32,030 bases of DNA from contig CAMQZX010000015.1 in assembly GCA_947039785.1 (NCBI GenBank), positions 1-32,030 on the forward strand. Direction: 5' to 3'. Every line of letters starts with the position of its first letter. The first letter of the stretch is position 1. The position numbers and the translations under genes are program-made. This stretch comes from an uncultured Lachnospiraceae bacterium (GTDB lineage: Bacteria > Bacillota > Clostridia > Lachnospirales > Lachnospiraceae). The notes below the pieces were generated by a model. The model did not search any database, was not told where the DNA came from, and saw only the letters and a program-made list of their open reading frames with translations. Positions 25,223 to 31,745 of this stretch are shown one piece after another.

Positions 25223-25550
25223 CCGGTCCACCATGCCCGCTGTAACTTCGCATAGCATTTAATGCATTTTCGTAAAGTTCCTCAATCCGTTTAGCCGATT
25301 GTAACGATTCCGTCTTAGCTGCCATCAACTCTTTCTGTTCCTCCAATATCTCTTTTTCCAACCGAGCCTTTGTTGACCCCCGTTTAACAAACTCTGTTAT
25401 AAGCTGAGAAGAAGCAGTGCCATCTCGCAACTGCTGTTCGGCAAGATCCATAGCCAAAGAAATCATCTGATTTTCTCTAGCCTCAGGAGACAAAGCCGGT
25501 CTCATCTTTCCTGAAGAATTGGAAGAGCTGACGGTACCTGCTTTCTTCAC
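25215..25550 (-). CDS. terS: Terminase small subunit-like protein
   Basis: 111 aa from GTG 25550, chosen because GAGAGGAGG lies 9 bases upstream. The open frame extends to 25628, but those codons contain the ribosome-binding site and have no site of their own. The protein has RPALSPEARENQMISLAMDL, AEQQLRDGTASSQLITEF, a helical lysine/glutamate stretch and the end NAMRSYSGHGGPDD. Proteins of this pattern are the usual first gene of the packaging module in Clostridia siphophages and are annotated as small terminase. It would recognise the packaging site in the upstream gap. No classical HTH is evident. Confidence 0.7.
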   Translation of the reverse strand: MKKAGTVSSSNSSGKMRPALSPEARENQMISLAMDLAEQQLRDGTASSQLITEFVKRGSTKARLEKEILEEQKELMAAKTESLQSAKRIEELYENALNAMRSYSGHGGPDD

Positions 25551-25636
25551 GACTTGCCGCCTCCTCTCTTTTAGATACTGATTAGTTTTCCGGAGAGACA
25601 TAAAACTTTGAAGTGCCTTTATGCACACTTTTTAAA

Positions 25637-25753
25637 GATAGTGTTTGAACGAACTCACAAAGCCGGTCGCAACTTTTTACCGAAAGGAGAAAAAAGAGCA
25701 AAAGCCCACAGCCAATGCTATAACCAACCTTGCAAGCTCGTTCAAACACTATC
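25637..25753. repeat. Long stem-loop bounded by a 16-bp perfect inverted repeat
   Basis: GATAGTGTTTGAACGA (25637-25652) and TCGTTCAAACACTATC (25738-25753) are perfect inverted copies enclosing 85 bases. Inside, on the minus strand, GCAAGG can pair with TTTTGC, and CTTT with AAAG, giving possible sub-hairpins. It begins about 90 bases before the small terminase start. It could be a structured 5' leader of the packaging operon, a terminase recognition site, or a small non-autonomous mobile element. No flanking direct repeat was noticed. Confidence 0.7.
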
Positions 25754-25801
25754 CAAAAACAAAAGGCAATTCCAAAATATACACCCGTAGAAATTTTTAA
25801 G

Positions 25802-25846
25802 ACCGCCGCGATGTGGGAGGGTGGTGCAGTTTTGGCGACACCCCCC
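25802..25846. other. Candidate cos site region
   Basis: On the minus strand six G residues (25846-25841) are followed by TGTCGCCAAAACTGCACC and then CACCCTCCC: two G/C-rich arms in inverted orientation around a 15-base spacer. It lies upstream of small terminase and near an HNH gene, the layout of cos-type phages. The cut positions cannot be read from the sequence. Confidence 0.4.
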
Positions 25847-25933
25847 TATATCTCTTTCCCGTTCATCAGTCTGTGTCAGCGATCATGATTTGTAGTTTCA
25901 GAAATGTAAAAGAGATTTTTTATGACTTTATTT

Positions 25934-26185
25934 TCATGCATTCGCAACTTTCTCTTTTACTTTTCTATATGTGTTGGTGAAGTCATACTTAATGATTTCA
26001 TCAATTGCTCTTTCGATTTCCTGATTGTTTTCTTCATCCGAAAGCTGATCGGAAGTTCGAGCAATTCTTCCTAAGTATGCGCATGAATGATAACCTTTTT
26101 CCTCATCGAACAAGAACCAAGAAGTGAACTGTTCAAATGGATTGTAAGGATTATCGACTGTTGTCAATGCACATTTGCTTGCCAT
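25934..26185 (-). CDS. Small conserved phage protein linked to the polymerase-like gene
   Basis: 83 aa, beginning MASKCALTTVDNPYNPFEQF, then YHSCAYLGRIARTSDQLSDE and IERAIDEIIKYDFTNTYRKV. I recognise this as a recurrent Clostridia phage protein encoded between the large polymerase-like gene and terminase, without known function. AAAGGAGTG lies about 13 bases before ATG 26185, and the gap from the 890-aa gene is only 19 bases, so both belong to one transcript. The acidic helical half suggests a protein-binding role. Confidence 0.7.
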   Translation of the reverse strand: MASKCALTTVDNPYNPFEQFTSWFLFDEEKGYHSCAYLGRIARTSDQLSDEENNQEIERAIDEIIKYDFTNTYRKVKEKVANA

Positions 26186-26204
26186 AATACTTAGCTCACT
26201 CCTT

Positions 26205-28877
26205 TCAATTCAAGTATTTGGATACTGTTGAGGTCGAAACACCCAAAGCTTCTGCTATCTCAGCAGTGCTGTATCCCGAAGCATTCATAGAGGCAATCTT
26301 ATTAACCTTAGCAGTGCTGAGTTCTGTTGTTGCACGGGGAGTTGCGCGTTGACGAAGGTCATCAATGTCAACATTGTTAATAATCTGGGTAAGTTTATTC
26401 TCGCTGATAGCACCAGCCTGAATAGCTTCCCACTCCTTATCAGTCACCTTAATTGTCTCTCTTCTTGCCCCTACAGAGGCACGAGCCGCCGTTAATGCCT
26501 GCTGGTTGGCTTTCTTAATCTCTCCATTTGTCATATCGGGATTGTCTTGCCTTTTAGCGGCTACGGAGGCATTCGCTATAACCTGAGCCTGTCGTTCGCG
26601 AGGGGCATTCATCAAAGCCACGTTAAGTTTAGCAGACAGAGAGTCTACTTCTTCCTGATAGGTGGCCTTAGCAGATGCTGAATACGCTATCTTTCCAGTG
26701 CTTACCATCTCTTTACGAGCCTGATTAGCTAAAGCTTTCATGGTATTAGCATACTCGGCATAGGCTTCTTCCTGAGGGGTACCTGATGATAAAAGATAAG
26801 CGTCCCTGGTTTCCGCCATTTTGGTACTGGCCTGAGTTCTAACTCTGGTTTTTCCATTCTTGTCAACATACTCTTCATAAACTTCTTTGTAACTCTGTTC
26901 TCCAGTGTCGGGATTGATAATGGGACTACCCTTTCGTTTAAGAACTGACGTCTCAGACTTGGCTCTTGAGATCAGAGTTGCGGCACCTTCATGATATTTT
27001 CTATCTTCATCAATGGTACCCTGATACTTTTTCTTCAAAGAAGCAATTCCATTGTCAACTTCGCTCTGCTTGTAATCGAGATGATGCTTCTCTGCATCGA
27101 TGACAACCATACTGTGACGAACAGCACGAGCAAGCTCATCTTCAGTAGCGCCTTTCAAAGTCATATCAGTAATGAGATTTGAAATCTTACCCATTTCTGT
27201 CTGAGTATTTCTCATCGCCTTGACGGTGCGCCCTTTATAAGTATCCGGCCCGTATTCTGTTTTAGGATCGAAGCCCTCAAGCCCTCTCAATGGCGAAGTG
27301 GCAGTAATCTTTACCTTACCACCGGTAGGAATTACCATAACGGTATCGCCATCAAAATCTGCGCCGGACAATCGCTCAGCTACTTTACTGTTAATTCCAA
27401 CAGCATCCTTCGCATTTCCAAGAATCCTCTTAGCATCGGGATGTTTATTGTTTACAGTAAGTACCGGAATTTCAAAAGTTCCACCATGAGGGAATCTGAT
27501 AAGTGCAACCTGCTCTCCATTTTTGTAATTCGGAGCATACACCTCGTTATCTTTCATGGTAGTAATGGGTAAAATCACCTGATACTTCTGTCTTGGTAAA
27601 GCCGCTGCTTGCAAATGAACGGCTGCTGAATCACAGTCATCGGCAAAAGACTTTAACAAAGCTTTTTTTACAGTTGGATTGGTAAGGGAACAAATTTCAT
27701 CATATTCAGCCTGTTTATCTGCTGCGGCCAAGCCTAACTGCTTCTTAATCAAAGTCATACTTTGCTTAGAAAGGAACTGGGACGGAAGATGATCACTCCA
27801 TTCACCCCAATCGCCTTCTTCTGCACGCTTATTGATAAGCGATAATTGCCGTTGCCCATTTGCATCGGTATAATAACTCTGTCCACCAGCTTTGATAAGA
27901 GAGCCGAACGGATTTTCAGGATCATCCGTTATTTTCTTTAAGACATCGCTCTTAGGAGTGCCAAGTTTCTTGTTTGTATTAAAGACCACATCAACGCCAT
28001 CCGGAAGATCATCGGAATAGATTGCCATACCTTTGATGTATCTTGTATCATCAACAAGAATTCGGACCTGAGCATAATGAGAGTTACCAAGGGAAAGATC
28101 TTCCACTCCTCTCCGAATCTCTACAACGCCGTCTTTTTGGACACCTCCTTCTTCAGCATAACGGATCTGTAGTCTGCTGGAATCCATGCTTTTAGGATAG
28201 ACAAAGGTGTCAAAAGTGTCGCCACCGTCATGAGAAACATAATCCGTAACGGAATGGACATTTTCAAAATTGTATATTTCTTTGTGCTCTGTTCCCGGTG
28301 GACAGATAACTTTTATATTTGTCTGCTTTCCAGGATTTGTTACCTGTGGAACACCGCCACCGTAAACCGGATATCCTTCCATTTCCAATATGTAAAGAGC
28401 CTGATTCAATTTTTCTTTAGAAATACCGAGTTCACGCTCCACTCCGGTTCCGACATCAATCATTCCTTTTTTATCAATCTGCTCTTTTAAGAACTCCGCC
28501 GTTTTCTTCGCCTGATTCATACGAGCTTCCGAGTTTTCATTTAAAAGAGAGCGAATAGAGGAATCATTTGAATATCCCATCTTTTCTGCTATCTCATTCA
28601 AACTGTAGCCTTTTTCTCGAAGCCCTTTAGCCGTGGCAACCTCAAGAGCACGCCGTTCATCTTTTGCTAACGATTTCTGAGTTCTGTACTGTGTTGTAGT
28701 AATCCCCATGGACTTTGCAATTTCCGTTTCGCTAAGTCCTTGTTTTTTTAACTCTTCAACACGACTCAGAAAATCGCCGTTATGTTGATAAGGGTTATCA
28801 CCAGAACCCCAAGGATATCTCCCAGAACGTCTCGGCATTCCGTAGTGCATTAAAATCTCTTCCGCAATGGGATTCAT
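26205..28877 (-). CDS. Putative single-subunit double-psi-beta-barrel RNA polymerase
   Basis: 890 aa. Residues 10-30 carry MHYGMPRRSGRYPWGSGDNP. Two HTH-like segments follow (LSETEIAKSMGITTTQY about 48-64; YSLNEIAEKMGYSNDSSIRS about 91-110), and a third ends the protein (YSTAEIAEALGVSTSTVSKY, 869-888). The core has VALIRFPHGGTFEIPVLTV (457-475), then ERLSGADFDGDTVMVIP with Asp 507, 509 and 511, then EMGKISNLITDMTL and HSMVVIDAEKHHLDYK. That order (R-x-P-x-H-G, D-x-D-G-D, G-x-I-x-N, S-x-x-x-x-D-x-x-K) is the pattern of QDE-1/YonO-type single-chain RNA polymerases, where the three Asp bind the catalytic magnesium. AGGAGG precedes ATG 28877. It may act in the infected cell on late promoters, or be packaged. 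Enzyme activity is inferred from motifs only; such phage proteins are often labelled hypothetical. Confidence 0.6.
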   Translation of the reverse strand: MNPIAEEILMHYGMPRRSGRYPWGSGDNPYQHNGDFLSRVEELKKQGLSETEIAKSMGITTTQYRTQKSLAKDERRALEVATAKGLREKGYSLNEIAEKMGYSNDSSIRSLLNENSEARMNQAKKTAEFLKEQIDKKGMIDVGTGVERELGISKEKLNQALYILEMEGYPVYGGGVPQVTNPGKQTNIKVICPPGTEHKEIYNFENVHSVTDYVSHDGGDTFDTFVYPKSMDSSRLQIRYAEEGGVQKDGVVEIRRGVEDLSLGNSHYAQVRILVDDTRYIKGMAIYSDDLPDGVDVVFNTNKKLGTPKSDVLKKITDDPENPFGSLIKAGGQSYYTDANGQRQLSLINKRAEEGDWGEWSDHLPSQFLSKQSMTLIKKQLGLAAADKQAEYDEICSLTNPTVKKALLKSFADDCDSAAVHLQAAALPRQKYQVILPITTMKDNEVYAPNYKNGEQVALIRFPHGGTFEIPVLTVNNKHPDAKRILGNAKDAVGINSKVAERLSGADFDGDTVMVIPTGGKVKITATSPLRGLEGFDPKTEYGPDTYKGRTVKAMRNTQTEMGKISNLITDMTLKGATEDELARAVRHSMVVIDAEKHHLDYKQSEVDNGIASLKKKYQGTIDEDRKYHEGAATLISRAKSETSVLKRKGSPIINPDTGEQSYKEVYEEYVDKNGKTRVRTQASTKMAETRDAYLLSSGTPQEEAYAEYANTMKALANQARKEMVSTGKIAYSASAKATYQEEVDSLSAKLNVALMNAPRERQAQVIANASVAAKRQDNPDMTNGEIKKANQQALTAARASVGARRETIKVTDKEWEAIQAGAISENKLTQIINNVDIDDLRQRATPRATTELSTAKVNKIASMNASGYSTAEIAEALGVSTSTVSKYLN

Positions 28878-28880
28878 GGT

Positions 28881-29438
28881 TTAGCCCTCCTGTTCTTTGA
28901 TTTTATTGATAATCTTGTCAAATGTGACAATCTTATCTATGATTGGAACAAGTTCTTCAACTGTTGGATTGTGATATAGAATTTCGTTATTTTGATATAA
29001 CCGAAGTTCAATCTCAATCTCCGCAGGTTTGATCTTATATTCCAAACAAAAAAGAGCAGCGTAGATCATAAGCTGCTCCATGTGTGCCGGAATAACGCCG
29101 GTCTTCAAATCGTGAATTCGTAATCGATCATCACGAAACGCGATTGAATCTGCTGTTCCAAAACAATTTTCCGAGTAGAATAACGGTTGCTCCGGGGTCA
29201 TTTTGAAACCTATCGCATCATTTACATACATATTCAATATCTTCGGAGACTTCGGTAATTTCTGACCGAGTCGAATACATTGTGCAGCAAATTCATGAAG
29301 AACGGTTCCTTTTTGTGTTGCGAGAAATTTTGAATAAGATTCCGCAACTTTAGATTCATCGTAATTGATCCAGTGATATTTACTCGCTCCGAGAAAAGCA
29401 TGCTGCCCTTCAAGATTTGAATGTCTGTTGAAGTTCAT
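28881..29438 (-). CDS. RecB/Cas4-like PD-(D/E)XK nuclease
   Basis: 185 aa from ATG 29438, preceded by AAGGAGG; in-frame codons up to 29492 overlap the upstream gene and lack such a site. The catalytic pattern is clear: GTVLHEFAAQCI near residue 45 (the early His of RecB-type nucleases), FGTADSIAF (Asp), RLRIHDLKTGVI (D-L-K) and HMEQLMIYAALFCLEY (the QxxxYA motif). Such phage enzymes work in DNA recombination or replication, or trim ends. It is encoded between a VRR-NUC nuclease and the polymerase-like gene, with a 3-base gap to the latter. Confidence 0.8.
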   Translation of the reverse strand: MNFNRHSNLEGQHAFLGASKYHWINYDESKVAESYSKFLATQKGTVLHEFAAQCIRLGQKLPKSPKILNMYVNDAIGFKMTPEQPLFYSENCFGTADSIAFRDDRLRIHDLKTGVIPAHMEQLMIYAALFCLEYKIKPAEIEIELRLYQNNEILYHNPTVEELVPIIDKIVTFDKIINKIKEQEG

Positions 29439-29700
29439 ATAACACTTCCTCCTTGTTCTCCGGACAAATAAACTTTGAGAAAGACATCTCATTCATTCGC
29501 CCAACATAATATTCTTGATTTGGCTGTCTCTTTGCTCTCGCGTTTTGTTTACATTCTAAGGTGGCCCACTTGTCTTTATAGAAAATAGTCAAGTCAGGAA
29601 TTCCCTGAATGTAGCTGGAATCATTTTTGGTTACAATGCAGCCGGGAAACATTTTTTTCAATTCCTTAATTAGCTGCCCCTGAAAACTGCTCTCTAACAT
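29410..29700 (-). CDS. VRR-NUC-type nuclease
   Basis: 96 aa, beginning MLESSFQGQLIKELKKMFPG. The catalytic core is NDSSYIQGIPDLTIFYKDKW followed by ATLECKQNARAKRQPNQEYY: the PD...ExK of a compact VRR-NUC/Holliday-junction-resolvase-like fold. Proteins of this size are common in the replication region of Firmicute phages and are thought to cut branched or recombining DNA. AAAGGAGG precedes ATG 29700. It overlaps the next nuclease by 29 bases. A promoter-like element lies about 70-100 bases upstream. Confidence 0.82.
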   Translation of the reverse strand: MLESSFQGQLIKELKKMFPGCIVTKNDSSYIQGIPDLTIFYKDKWATLECKQNARAKRQPNQEYYVGRMNEMSFSKFICPENKEEVLYELQQTFKS

Positions 29701-29765
29701 TCTAATGAGCCTCCTTTCTTTTTTTTGTCCAAAATCAAAAGAGAATGTAGCATTTAAAAATGCCT

Positions 29766-29806
29766 ATTTTACCTTTCTCTTCATAAAAGGGCATGTTTTT
29801 TTCGCG
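29766..29806 (-). promoter_or_regulatory. Promoter-like element, copy 1
   Basis: The minus strand reads CGCGAAAAAAACATGCCC, TTTTATGAAGA, GAAAGG, TAAAAT. The same arrangement recurs at 30065-30106. It follows an intrinsic terminator and precedes the nuclease operon, so something here must restart transcription. TAAAAT at 29771-29766 could be a -10, but no consensus -35 lies 16-18 bases upstream. Confidence 0.45.
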
Positions 29807-29820
29807 AGGTAAAAAAGAGC

Positions 29821-29847
29821 AAAAGAAAAGAGCCCTTGCTAGGACTC
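29821..29847 (-). terminator. Intrinsic terminator after the 69-aa gene
   Basis: The minus strand reads GAGTCCT (29847-29841), loop AGCA, AGGGCTC (29836-29830) with one G-U pair, then TTTTCTTTT. It overlaps the TAG stop of the preceding gene. Confidence 0.75.
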
Positions 29848-30048
29848 CTTTTTTGATTCTTCTAAAAATTTCTTTACATTAAGTCCCATATGTTCCATCG
29901 CATCAAAACACTTCATAGTATGCCCTTTCATAATCTCTTCTGCTTTATCATCTTTCAATATACCTAACTGGTTAGCTACATTGCAGACGTCCAGCATATT
30001 TGCGTGAAAGAACAATCTCATTTTTGCTACTTTTGTTACAATACTCAT
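29839..30048 (-). CDS. Small phage protein of unknown function
   Basis: 69 aa from ATG 30048 (GGAGG about 8 bases upstream), starting MSIVTKVAKMRLFFHANMLD. It looks fully helical, with NVANQLGILKDDKAEEIMKG and FDAMEHMGLNVKKFLEESKK. A longer frame to 30108 runs through the upstream control element and is rejected. It is a one-gene unit, with its own upstream element after a terminator and its own terminator at its stop codon. I do not recognise a family. Short helical early proteins of this kind often bind a host protein, but nothing in the sequence shows that. Confidence 0.65.
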   Translation of the reverse strand: MSIVTKVAKMRLFFHANMLDVCNVANQLGILKDDKAEEIMKGHTMKCFDAMEHMGLNVKKFLEESKKES

Positions 30049-30064
30049 AATAATACCTCCATGT

Positions 30065-30106
30065 AATTTAATTATTTCTTCATAAAGGAAGATGTTTTTT
30101 CTGCGC
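30065..30106 (-). promoter_or_regulatory. Promoter-like element, copy 2
   Basis: The minus strand reads GCGCAGAAAAAACATCTTCC, TTTATGAAGA, AATAAT, TAAATT. It aligns with copy 1 along its whole length, including TAAAAT/TAAATT at the same offset. It lies directly after the terminator at 30108-30144 and before the 69-aa gene. If TAAATT were a -10, transcription would start inside the GGAGG at 30060-30056, so the functional part may be the upstream conserved half. Confidence 0.45.
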
Positions 30107-30107
30107 A

Positions 30108-30144
30108 TAAAAAAGACAGAGAAACTTCAAAAGTAACTCTGTCT
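30108..30144 (-). terminator. Intrinsic terminator after the 356-aa gene
   Basis: The minus strand reads AGACAGAG (30144-30137), an inner ACTT-TTG-AAGT, then CTCTGTCT (30121-30114), continuing into a T run (30114-30109). The stem is 8 perfect base pairs. It ends the transcript of the leader-RNA and membrane-protein unit. Confidence 0.85.
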
Positions 30145-30213
30145 GGTAAATAACCATATTCAATTTTACAATCCCAATTGTTATTTCTAAGAGACTTTAT
30201 ATCTTCATATTGA

Positions 30214-31284
30214 TCATGACGCCTTTATATACACTGTCCCATCGTTCTTTAGATAAAACTCCTTTGTTTGTGTGGCCGCCTGTAATACCGAACGGAGAGA
30301 TTTTCTTAACATCGATTCTTCTCCTGTATTCAATGAATCAATCAGTTCGCCAACTGACTTCTCATAAGAAGATTTATCGAGTTTTCCCCAAAACCGGCCC
30401 TTGTGATCGCTTATACATTTGCTTAATACACTGAAGCTACTCAACATCCGTTTCTCGCACTTGTCGATATACGAAGAAATCTCCGTCTCAATATACTTTA
30501 TGTATCCTTGCTCATGATTCTGTGCATAATAGATTTCTAGCACACTACTCATACCATATAACTGCATGGATAATTCAAGACTCTCTTTGATTTGGAAAGC
30601 TTTTCCAACTAAGGCAACAATATCAGAATTATCCTTTCCATTTATTGTTGAATCCAAATCACTCATATAAAACTCAATATCTTTCATCGCTACTTTTTTA
30701 GCATTCTGAAGACTCCCTATTGTTGCGGTTCTCTGCGATTCATGCTTCATAATAGAACCGTAATTTTGGTAGGCATATTTAACAAAACTAACCTCTGACA
30801 TTAACTCCGCTTTTTTCTCTCCATAAAGGAATTCTAAAATTTTGTCAAGATTCAATTTCATCACTTTCAACTCACTGTTTATTTGTGATAAGAAATACTG
30901 TCCCGAAGCAATCGACATAGTCATAAACACTCCGAGAAAAGCGGCTTGCACTGTTACCGGATATAGAGAAGCAGAACCTACAAATCTCCCATTCTCCTGA
31001 ATCATAGTTCCATATCCGCCCTGATTTAACTTTGTCAACGCATTAGGTAATCCTTCTGGAAACCGCACAACATAAGACGATGCCAATGTCTCTGCCGCTA
31101 TTACAGACGGAATATGCTGGATCAACGCACTGATATGTTTTTTCTTGTCAGGGTCTATTTCCAGTTTAGCGAACCCATGTTTAAAGTCGGTATCATTTTG
31201 CTGTATGATTTCAAAACCCCCAACATCCTCTATCATTTTAAGTGTGTCTTTGTCAGATAAAACTACTATTTCTTCTTGGCTCAT
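30214..31284 (-). CDS. Membrane-associated accessory protein of unknown function
   Basis: 356 aa from ATG 31284, beginning MSQEEIVVLSDKDTLKMIED. GGAGG lies 13 bases upstream, a long spacing. The frame is open to 31428, but those codons lie in the leader RNA and its terminator. Residues about 104-132 are hydrophobic and Ala/Gly-rich (LYPVTVQAAFLGVFMTMSIA), suggesting one membrane-inserting hairpin. Before it is a glycine-containing soluble part (KLNQGGYGTMIQENGRFVGS). After it come about 220 helical charged residues with coiled-coil character (INSELKVMKLNLDKILEFLY; IKESLELSMQLYGMSSVLEI). No family is recognised. It has its own promoter, leader and terminator, the layout of a moron gene, so a defence, exclusion or host-altering role is possible but unproven. 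Confidence 0.7.
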   Translation of the reverse strand: MSQEEIVVLSDKDTLKMIEDVGGFEIIQQNDTDFKHGFAKLEIDPDKKKHISALIQHIPSVIAAETLASSYVVRFPEGLPNALTKLNQGGYGTMIQENGRFVGSASLYPVTVQAAFLGVFMTMSIASGQYFLSQINSELKVMKLNLDKILEFLYGEKKAELMSEVSFVKYAYQNYGSIMKHESQRTATIGSLQNAKKVAMKDIEFYMSDLDSTINGKDNSDIVALVGKAFQIKESLELSMQLYGMSSVLEIYYAQNHEQGYIKYIETEISSYIDKCEKRMLSSFSVLSKCISDHKGRFWGKLDKSSYEKSVGELIDSLNTGEESMLRKSLRSVLQAATQTKEFYLKNDGTVYIKAS

Positions 31285-31323
31285 ACAGTTACAGTTGCCT
31301 CCATATCTCAAAATATAAAAGCG

Positions 31324-31355
31324 CAAAAAAAGTGCGCCCCAATGACGAGACGCAC
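31324..31355 (-). terminator. Attenuator-type intrinsic terminator in the leader
   Basis: The minus strand reads GTGCGTC (31355-31349), a 10-base loop, GGCGCAC (31338-31332) with one G-U pair, then seven T residues. It lies 40 bases before the start of the 356-aa gene and after its promoter, so it must be read through for the gene to be made. Confidence 0.75.
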
Positions 31356-31478
31356 CCGCAAAAGTGAATCCCTCATTGTTGCGACACAATCTCATCCCGT
31401 CTAAGGCATAAGTAAAGAGAGAAAACACCCTTTGCCAAAGTGATGTCCCTTAAACGAGATATATGAAATTGTGTCGCA
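31324..31478 (-). ncRNA. Structured leader RNA upstream of the membrane protein gene
   Basis: Starting at the predicted transcription start, TGCGACACAAT (31478-31468) pairs perfectly with ATTGTGTCGCA (31390-31380). Inside it, ATCTCGTTTAAGG (31460-31448) pairs over 13 bases with CCTTAGACGGGAT (31406-31394). Both non-Watson-Crick positions are G-U on the minus-strand RNA but would be A-C on the other strand, which supports an RNA made from this strand. An asymmetric internal loop separates the helices, and the apical loop holds a small TTT-GGC-AAA hairpin. A terminator ends the element. CAATGA (31378-31373) could pair with TCATTG (31346-31341) and compete with the terminator. No known riboswitch class is recognised. 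It could be a riboswitch-like attenuator or a free small RNA. Confidence 0.65.
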
Positions 31479-31483
31479 GTCTT

Positions 31484-31492
31484 AGTATACCA
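31484..31492 (-). promoter_or_regulatory. Extended -10 promoter
   Basis: TGGTATACT on the minus strand, matching TGn-TATAAT with one change. No good -35 exists 16-18 bases upstream, as is usual for extended -10 promoters. The predicted start, about 7 bases downstream (near 31477), falls on the first base of the leader helix. Confidence 0.65.
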
Positions 31493-31562
31493 CAGTCCAG
31501 GCAAAAAAGAAACATGATTTTTCGATTCTCCTATTGACTTTTGAGCGATAATGTGGTAGGGG

Positions 31563-31745
31563 CTACGCAGTAATCAGTTTTCCGCTCTGCTCCATATAAT
31601 CATAAATCATCCGAGAGCCATCTCTAAAATATACCAGTATGGACAGATACCCATTCGGCTGGTAGCGGGCAGCGTTTTTTGACAGCCTCGGAAACCTCCT
31701 CTGAAAATCCTTGTAGATTTCAAGCCATGTGACTTTTTTACTCAT
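31563..31745 (-). CDS. Small conserved phage protein
   Basis: 60 aa, MSKKVTWLEIYKDFQRRFPR, then LSKNAARYQPNGYLSILVYF and a short C-terminal part with DGSRMIYDYMEQ. AGAGGTG precedes ATG 31745. Proteins with the start VTWxEIYKDFxRRxPxLSKN and a small beta-sheet end recur in Firmicute phage replication or control regions. Their function is unknown to me. The basic N-terminal helix and small beta domain would be compatible with nucleic-acid binding, which is only a guess. Confidence 0.65.
   Translation of the reverse strand: MSKKVTWLEIYKDFQRRFPRLSKNAARYQPNGYLSILVYFRDGSRMIYDYMEQSGKLITA

Larger units (their letters stand above)
25551..25933. other. Gene-free region upstream of the terminase genes
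   Basis: About 380 bases between the small conserved gene and small terminase. It holds a 16-bp perfect inverted repeat (25637-25753) and a G-rich inverted segment (25802-25846), both listed separately. It lacks open frames with ribosome-binding sites. This is the place where cos or pac sites and the late promoter usually lie. Confidence 0.6.

Noticed and set aside
25551..25628. N-terminal extension of the small terminase to 25628
   Set aside because: Those codons contain the AGGAGG that serves the GTG at 25550 and have no initiation signal of their own.
31285..31428. Upstream extension of the 356-aa gene to a GTG at 31428
   Set aside because: The extra 48 codons lie within the paired leader RNA and the U-run of its terminator and are preceded by no ribosome-binding site. 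An open stretch of this length is expected by chance.
31380..31478. Retron msr-msd or type III antitoxin RNA
   Set aside because: The structured RNA is not followed by a reverse transcriptase, has no tandem repeats, and the adjacent protein does not resemble a ToxN/AbiQ toxin.
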